7,996 nucleotides of DNA from DATDCV01 sp036524155 (GTDB lineage Bacteria > Verrucomicrobiota > Verrucomicrobiia > Limisphaerales > UBA8199): positions 1 through 7,996 of the forward strand of contig DATDCV010000642.1 of assembly GCA_036524155.1 (NCBI GenBank). Reading direction: 5' to 3'. Of this stretch, positions 1-5,200 are shown one piece after another. A program made the translations under genes and the position numbers. Each line of letters begins with the position of its first letter. Within the stretch, counting starts at the first letter, position 1. The notes beneath the pieces are model-generated. The model saw only the letters and a list, made by a program, of their open reading frames with translations. It did no database searches and was not told where the DNA came from.

Positions 1-267
1 ACTGTAGGTCGTAACAATCGGCTGGTTGTCGTTACCGAGGCGTTTCCAGGTGCGGGTGCGGAGTCGGCCGGCGGGAGAGTTGCTGTAGCTGGGGCCTGAA
101 GTCCCTTCTGCACCCAGTGCGCCAGTAGCAGGGTCGCAGTAGTTCTTGGAAGCGAGCCAGCCGCGGTACGGGTCGTAGTTCCAGCGGGTGAGGGCGGTTC
201 CCGCGTTGTTTGCGAAATCCTGCCAGGTTTTCTGCGTGCGGAGGCGGCCCTGAGCATCGTAGGTTTT
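1..267 (-). pseudogene. RHS/YD-repeat protein fragment, N-terminus missing, runs off left edge
   Basis: The minus strand from 267 down to 1 is open for 89 codons and reads as RHS/YD-repeat sequence. It begins KTYDAQGRLRTQKTW, continues with RWNYDPYRGWLASKNY, then GTSGPSYSNSPAGRLRTRTW, and ends at the edge with PIVTTYS. The YDxxGRL and AGRLRTRTW patterns are typical of the repeats that build the beta-cage shell of RHS toxins and related large surface proteins. The frame has a TAA at 268-270 directly before the first repeat residues, and the 89 codons contain no ATG. Upstream frames between 271 and 340 show no RHS-like sequence, so this does not look like a simple frameshift. I read it as a 5'-truncated orphan piece, with the rest lying off the left edge. 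It faces away from the phosphatidyltransferase gene. Family assignment is firm; pseudogene status is inference, because only one end is visible. Confidence 0.72.
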
Positions 268-339
268 TTAGAGCCCGCAGCCCGCAACCAGGGATTGACG
301 CGGTGGAGAGGCTTCCAGCAAGATTGGGGGCGAACACGC
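268..339 (+). other. short spacer between RHS fragment and pgsA-like gene
   Basis: This 72-base gap must hold the break in the RHS fragment and any promoter for the plus-strand genes. A TTGACG at 295-300 resembles a -35 box, but no TATAAT-like hexamer follows at about 17 bases. A GGGGG run at 326-330, nine bases before the ATG at 340, is the only ribosome-binding-like sequence and is weak. I see no clear promoter. Confidence 0.4.
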
Positions 340-936
340 ATGACGATAGCGAATCGAGTCACGATCTTCCGCATTTTGCTGATCCCGTTTTTTGTGGTGG
401 AGATTTTGTACTACGTTCAGAACGGGCGCGAGGCGCACCGGATGCTGGGGATTGCGGCGTTTGCGGTGGCGGCGATCTGCGACGGTGTGGACGGGTATAT
501 AGCGCGGCGTTTCAATCAAAAGAGTGAACTGGGCGCAATCCTGGACCCGCTGGCGGACAAGCTGCTGTTGGTGTCCGGGATTGTATTGCTGAGCTTCGAT
601 CACACTCCCTACCTCCAGACTATTCCGTTGTGGCTGACCGGAACGATCATCGGGCGCGACATCTTGCTCGTGGTCGGGGTGATAGTAATTCAGTGGGTAG
701 CTGGAAAGGTGAAGGTCAGGCCGCGCATCCTGGGCAAGATCGCAACGGTGCTGCAAATGGCAGTGGTGGTGTGGGTGCTGATGAAATGGCCCGAGCGGTT
801 GCTGCTGTGGCTGACCGCGGGCGCGGCCGTGTGCACCGGGGTATCCGGCTTGCTGTACGTGTGGGACGGCACGCGCCAGATGAGCGCGCATCCGGCCAGC
901 TCGCCCAGCAGCAATCAGCCGGCGCAGAGGAAATGA
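340..936 (+). CDS. pgsA: CDP-alcohol phosphatidyltransferase, probably phosphatidylglycerophosphate synthase
   Basis: This inner-membrane enzyme of 198 residues probably transfers a phosphatidyl group from CDP-diacylglycerol to glycerol-3-phosphate, the committed step to phosphatidylglycerol and cardiolipin. The complete family signature D-x2-D-G-x2-A-R-x8-G-x3-D-x3-D is present, with D48, D51, G52, A55, R56, G65, D69 and D73. These acidic residues bind the catalytic metals. The N-terminus (MTIANRVTIFRILLIPFF) is the usual start of PgsA proteins, and several hydrophobic helices follow (about residues 36-47, 74-84, 96-119 and 133-170). The last 20 residues are polar and Ser/Pro/Gln-rich. The ATG at 340 is chosen over a TTG at 295 because the extra 15 residues are not hydrophobic or family-like and the PgsA motif begins just after the ATG. 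A peroxiredoxin gene follows after 24 bases, suggesting one transcript. A different CDP-alcohol phosphotransferase, such as cardiolipin or phosphatidylserine synthase, is not excluded by the motif alone. Confidence 0.85.
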   Translation: MTIANRVTIFRILLIPFFVVEILYYVQNGREAHRMLGIAAFAVAAICDGVDGYIARRFNQKSELGAILDPLADKLLLVSGIVLLSFDHTPYLQTIPLWLTGTIIGRDILLVVGVIVIQWVAGKVKVRPRILGKIATVLQMAVVVWVLMKWPERLLLWLTAGAAVCTGVSGLLYVWDGTRQMSAHPASSPSSNQPAQRK

Positions 937-960
937 GCAACGGTTTATCCAAATGGAGTT

Positions 961-1443
961 ATGGGAAAAGAGATTGTGCTTGAACTGAAGGAGGGGGATA
1001 CGGCCCCAGGTTTCACCTCGACCACGCAGGACGGAAGCAAGGTGTCGCTGTCGGACCTGGCGGGCAAGAAAGTGGTGCTCTATTTTTATCCCCGGGACGA
1101 CACGCCCGGGTGCACAAAAGAGGCCTGCGCGTTTCGGGATGAATTCGCCGAGTTCAAGAAGAAGGGAGCAGTAGTGCTGGGCGTGAGCGTGGATTCGGGA
1201 AAGTCGCACGCCAGGTTTGCCGAGAAATACAGGCTGCCGTTCACACTCCTGGCGGACGAGGATAAGAGCATCGTTCAGAAGTATGGCGTGTGGGGAGAAA
1301 AGAAGTTTATGGGTCGGAAATACATGGGCACGCACCGGGTGACGTTTCTGATCGGGCCGGACGGCAGGATTAGAAAGATCTGGCCGAAGGTGAAGCCCGA
1401 GGAGCATGCGAGGGAGGTGATGGAGGAAATAATTAGTGAATGA
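961..1443 (+). CDS. bcp: thioredoxin-dependent peroxiredoxin, PrxQ/Bcp type
   Basis: This 160-residue cytoplasmic enzyme reduces hydrogen peroxide and organic hydroperoxides and is recycled by thioredoxin. The thioredoxin-fold start GDTAPGF (residues 12-18) leads to the active-site stretch YPRDDTPGCTKEAC. P44, T48 and the peroxidatic C51 fit the PxxxTxxC rule. C56, five residues on, is the resolving cysteine that defines the PrxQ class. R126 in GTHRVTF is the conserved arginine that activates the cysteine thiolate. Length and motif order are normal for Bcp. The ATG at 961 has a GGAG at 955-958, only two bases away, which is too close for a standard ribosome-binding site. A GTG at 976 (residue 6) would give a start nearer the family's usual length before GDxAPxF and remains possible. 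The gene lies 24 bases after pgsA. Its last two codons and stop are part of an 8-bp tandem repeat. Confidence 0.93.
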   Translation: MGKEIVLELKEGDTAPGFTSTTQDGSKVSLSDLAGKKVVLYFYPRDDTPGCTKEACAFRDEFAEFKKKGAVVLGVSVDSGKSHARFAEKYRLPFTLLADEDKSIVQKYGVWGEKKFMGRKYMGTHRVTFLIGPDGRIRKIWPKVKPEEHAREVMEEIISE

Positions 1444-1466
1444 GTGAATAAGTGAATGAGTGAGGG
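1435..1466 (+). repeat. 8-bp tandem repeat across the bcp stop codon
   Basis: Four adjacent 8-base units begin at 1435, 1443, 1451 and 1459. The first three are AGTGAATG, AGTGAATA and AGTGAATG; the fourth diverges to AGTGAGGG. The first unit supplies the last two bcp codons (Ser-Glu) and the start of its TGA stop, which ends at 1443. Losing one unit would give Ser-Glu-TAA, so the protein end would stay the same despite a unit length that is not a multiple of three. Confidence 0.85.
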
Positions 1467-1485
1467 AGAGCACCTCAAGAATAGA

Positions 1486-1571
1486 GGGAGGGAGTGATGG
1501 AGGGAGGGGGAACGGGGACGAGGACGAGGACGAGAACGAGGAAGAGGAGGAGGACGAGGAGGAGGGGAGGG
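1486..1571 (+). repeat. purine-rich tract with GAnGAG hexamer array
   Basis: The plus strand here is almost entirely A and G, broken only by two T (1495, 1498) and isolated C residues. From 1517 to 1564 it resolves into eight consecutive hexamers: three GACGAG, then AACGAG, GAAGAG, GAGGAG, GACGAG and GAGGAG. G-runs of three or more lie at 1486-1488, 1490-1492, 1502-1504, 1506-1510, 1514-1517, 1564-1567 and 1569-1571. The stretch sits between the two peroxiredoxin genes and has no coding role I can see. A triplex or a loose G-quadruplex is conceivable, but no four neighbouring runs meet the strict short-loop rule in the first cluster. Confidence 0.85.
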
Positions 1572-1575
1572 TGAT

Positions 1576-1601
1576 TTGACAGGCGGCGGGGGTGGGATAA
1601 T
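1576..1601 (+). promoter_or_regulatory. possible sigma-70-type promoter for the second peroxiredoxin
   Basis: A perfect TTGACA lies at 1576-1581. A GATAAT at 1596-1601 matches the -10 consensus in five of six positions and is preceded by TG at 1593-1594, giving an extended -10 (TGGGATAAT). The spacer between the two boxes is only 14 bases against an optimum near 17, so the two boxes may not work together and the extended -10 may act alone. The predicted start would be near 1608, giving a leader of about 47 bases before the ATG at 1655. This is consensus matching by eye only. Confidence 0.4.
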
Positions 1602-1654
1602 GTTAGCGCGCGTAAAGTTGTTAACCCGTAGTCATTAATAAATAAATCCTTGTT

Positions 1655-2134
1655 ATGGCATTAAGCGTTGGCACGAAAGCACCTGATTTCACCTTGAAAT
1701 CCAAACAGGCCTCCGGGCTGGTTGACGTCAAGCTCAGCAGCAATTTTGGCCGGAAGAACACGGTTCTGTTGTTCTTTCCTGCCGCGTTCACGAGCGTTTG
1801 CACTCAAGAAATGTGCGACATAAGCGGGGGGCTGAATGCGTATGCGGGCCTCAATGCGGAGGTGGTTGGCATCAGCGTGGACACACCGTTTGCGCAGGAG
1901 GCTTGGGCCCAGAAAGAGAAGATCAATGTCACTCTCGCGAGCGATCTGAACAAAGAGGTGATTAAGAAATATGACGTGGTGTTCCCGAACCTGGCGGGGG
2001 TCGGCGACACGGCCGCGCGCGCCGCGTTCGTGATCGATAAGAACGGCGTGATCCAGTACAGCGAGCAGACACCGACGCCGAAGGATTTGCCGAGTTTCAG
2101 CCGGATTAAAGAAACTCTTGGCCGGCTAAAGTAA
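1655..2134 (+). CDS. peroxiredoxin, AhpE-like active site with PrxQ-like second cysteine
   Basis: This 159-residue thioredoxin-fold peroxidase probably detoxifies hydroperoxides in the cytoplasm. It starts with the family pattern VGTKAPDFTL (residues 5-14). The active site FFPAAFTSVCTQEMC (40-54) has P42, T46 and peroxidatic C49, with a further C54 five residues later. The conserved arginine is R122 in TAARAAFVID. The 'PxAFTxxC' form resembles AhpE and related one-cysteine enzymes, while the C-x4-C spacing resembles PrxQ, so C54 may act as resolving cysteine. It is clearly distinct from the upstream bcp product and not a recent duplicate. The ATG at 1655 has no purine-rich ribosome-binding site; the leader is AT-rich (ATTAATAAATAAATCC, 1634-1649). 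It probably has its own promoter after the purine tract. The gene converges on the giant minus-strand gene, with 95 bases between stops. The reductant (thioredoxin, glutaredoxin or other) cannot be read from sequence. Confidence 0.9.
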   Translation: MALSVGTKAPDFTLKSKQASGLVDVKLSSNFGRKNTVLLFFPAAFTSVCTQEMCDISGGLNAYAGLNAEVVGISVDTPFAQEAWAQKEKINVTLASDLNKEVIKKYDVVFPNLAGVGDTAARAAFVIDKNGVIQYSEQTPTPKDLPSFSRIKETLGRLK

Positions 2135-2229
2135 GCGACGGGGCGAGGCCTTCGAACATTTCACTGACCCAGTTCGCGGCGAGAGGAATCCGGTGCGTAG
2201 CAATGCCAGACCGGCCTTCGTTTCCAACG
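2135..2229. other. intergenic gap between convergent genes
   Basis: This 95-base gap separates the stop codons of the AhpE-like peroxiredoxin (plus) and the CotH/lamin-tail gene (minus). A bidirectional terminator would be expected here, but I find no strong hairpin with a T-run on either strand. The best inverted repeat is CCGGT (2190-2194) with ACCGG (2210-2214) around a 15-base loop, which is weak. GGCCTTCG occurs twice as a direct repeat (2146-2153 and 2213-2220). Confidence 0.5.
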
Positions 2230-5200
2230 TTAGGGTATCGCGGGAGTGACGAGACGGTAGAATCGGGCAGGGTGGGTGAATCCCGACGGATCGATGATCT
2301 GAGCAGCGGTATTTTCACCGAAGGGGCCGGCGTTGCCGAGTGTAAGCCAACCGCCAGCGTTCAAGTCATCGCGATATTGGATCGTGTACGAATGGCTGAC
2401 CATGGCGGCAAACCGCAGGGCGACCCCCTCCGCGACGGGGCTCGCGGACTCGATTCTCAGGTAGCTCGCGGGATCACGCGGGTCGGTTCCAGCCAGGTAT
2501 TCCTCGAGGTTGGTGAAGCGGTCGCCATCCGGGTCGCCCGCGGCGCCGTTGTCGCCTGATGCGGAGTTGGGATCCAGTCCATGAGCAATTTCCCAGGCAT
2601 CAGGCAAACCGTCGCCGTCGGTATCCACGCCGCAATTCGCGGTCCCGGGAGTCGGGACGCAAGCCACCCAGTTGAGGGGCTCATTGCCGTAGTTCACCGC
2701 GATTCGGCGTTGGAGGGAATTGCCCGTGCCATCCGCGCCCGTGGGCCAGGGCAGAACCGGCGAATACGCGATTCGGTCCACCAGCAGGTAAGGAACAAAA
2801 CCGGCATCCGGGTGGGGCGCGGTCTGCGGGTGGTCCGGTTTATACAACTCGACACTCTCGCCGGCGTTGTTCAGCCGCCCGCTGAAAGGACCGAAGATCG
2901 CTGTGTTGGTGCCGAGGCCGTATTTCGCTCTAAAGTTGGCTAAAGCCGAGACGTCCACAACGGGATCAAAACCCACGACGACCAGATAACCACCTGCCGG
3001 AAGAAGCGTCCCTGCCGGAAACTCGAAGTTGATTCCGCCACCGAGCTTCCAGCAGTTGGTGACCGCAGCCGGATCATATAAAGGAACGAAAGTCGGAGTG
3101 AGATTGAACACCTCAACGAACTCCTCGTTGGGATTTTCCAGCAGGTTGGTGCCGCTGGCGGTAACCGGGTGATACATGATCTCGCTGATGACTACGGGAC
3201 CGACCTTGGGATAGGAGTTGGTCGAACCGGAACCCGTGCGGAATTGAGTCACGGTCGTCGGGTTGTCGGCACCGAAAGTATGAGCGGCCAACGGAACAAA
3301 ATCGGCTCCGGCGCTGGTTACGAAGCGTCCGAATGACACGCCGTTCTCGGCGGCGCCGAAGGCAACCTGGGCGCGGTACCCAGTCAGGTTGGCCAAGCTA
3401 TCCGCTTCGGAGACCAGCACAGAGTCACCGTGCGCGGAGTTGAACGTGAACGGAGAAGCGTTCGTCGAGTTGAATCGGTACTCGTAGAAGACCTTGTAGC
3501 CGCCGGCCGGAAGGACTGTGCCCGCGGGTATGCGGTATTTTCTGAAGTCAGCCTGCGAATTACTGATGAACCAGTCATCGAGCACAACATCGGTAGTACC
3601 TGGATTAAACAGCTCGATCGCGTCCTCCAGAGGCGGGTCGGTGTGAGTCAGGACCTCGTTCACCAACACGTTTGGCAACGGAAGATAGTTGCTGGCGTCT
3701 GGCGTTGGCGTAGAGACGAATGAGACGATGTTGGGCGCGCCGTCCGGCAGCCGGCCTTGCGAGACGCCGTCGGCTTGAAGTCCGAAATCAACGGCGTCGA
3801 TGAGGTTCAAACTGGAGTCGTAAAGCCGGAGTGTCTCGCCCAGCCGGTCGAGGCTGAAATTGACGTGGTCCGGGCCGAGGCTGGGGTGGGCGTCAGCCTC
3901 GTACTTCACCCAGCCGTTTCCGGCGATGAAACTGAGCGCGGGCACCGAGAACTTTTTTAGGCCGGTTATGGACGGGTCGTCAGTCAGGTACAATCCTGCC
4001 AGACTGACCGGGCGAGTGTCGGTGTTGTAGAGCTCGAACCAATTGTTTCCGGAAAGCGGCGCGGGCATCCATTCGTTGATTCGGAGATTTACAGGGTTGC
4101 CCAATGTGGCGGGGGCTTCGTTGGAAAATCCGGGAGTAGGCGCCGACAGCAAGGCCCACGAGCCACTGCTTCGGCCGATCGACAGATCGGCGACCTGAAA
4201 GCCGAATGCGACGGAATCTACGGGCTGGCCATTGGCGTTAAAGAGCCAAAGAGCGCCGCCCTGGGCGTTCAGCGCGAACCCGGTGTTCAATGGACCGGTC
4301 GCGTTAGTGGAAGGCGGCAGCGACGAGTCGCACCAGATAACCCGGAAGCTGCCCGCAGGGATCGAGACACCGGCCGGGAAAGCCCACATCAAGGGGCGGT
4401 TCGAGTCGGTGCTCAGGCTCATTCCGGCCAACGGGTAGTCAGTTGCACCCGGATTGTGAAGTTCCACCCAGTCTGAGTTATGGCCGCCGGGACCATAGAC
4501 AGCGGAAACGTTGCGCGCCATCAACTCGTTGAGGACCGGGCCGGTGTAGCTCAGGACGTAATTGCTGGCGCCGGGACTGGCTGTGCCCGGAAAACTCAGA
4601 ATGTTCGCGGAGCCGTCTGGCAGTCTACCTTGGGAAACACCTTCGACCTGCGCTCCGAACGTGACGCTGTCGAGCCGTTGGCTGGTGGCGTCGAATATGG
4701 AGACAACATCGCCCGAAGCTGACAGCTTGAAGTCGAGATGATCGGGTCCCGGTTTTTCGTCGGCGAAAAACTGGGCGAATCCGCCCGGGCCGACAAACGA
4801 GAGTGAGCGGAGTTGAAAAAGATTGCTGGTAGTGCCGAAAAACAGCCCGGATAAGGCGACGGGCAGGCCAGGAGAACGGTTGAAGACTTCGAGCCAATCG
4901 GAAGAGCCGGGAACCGAGTTGGCCAGCCATTCGTTGATGACGAGGTGCGTCGCCGGAGCGAGTGCGGCCGCAACATTATTGGACGAGGGGGTGGGGAGCG
5001 TTAGCTGCCAGTTGCCCGCTGGACCGATCCGGCCGAGGCTGAAATTGGGAGGCTGCAGGCCAAACCCAACGGCGTCGATGCGGTTCGTCAGGTTATCATA
5101 GAGGAAAAGACTCTCCCCTTTTCGGCCGAGCGTGAAGCTGGTGTGGAGACCGGGCGCGTTGGTAAGGGTATCGCACCAAACCACCAGGTAGCCATTCCCG

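Noticed and set aside
295..297. TTG as start of the pgsA-like gene
   Set aside because: The added 15 residues are polar and unlike PgsA N-termini. The ATG at 340 begins directly with the family-like sequence.
933..983. Small peptide from an ATG overlapping the pgsA stop (ATGA), preceded by AGAGGAAA
   Set aside because: It would encode only 16 residues in a frame different from bcp and overlap the bcp start. No feature supports it.
268..1473. 401-codon open frame on the minus strand across pgsA and bcp
   Set aside because: Both plus-strand genes have clear family motifs. The antisense translation is rich in His, Arg and Pro with no recognisable domain, as expected from the opposite strand of GC-rich coding DNA.
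1486..1596. Canonical G-quadruplex in the purine tract
   Set aside because: The neighbouring G-runs at 1490-1492 and 1502-1504 are separated by nine bases, and the second cluster has a 16-base gap, so the strict short-loop pattern with four G3 runs is not met.
2190..2214. CCGGT/ACCGG inverted repeat as a terminator between the convergent genes
   Set aside because: The stem is only five pairs with a 15-base loop, and no T-run follows on either strand.
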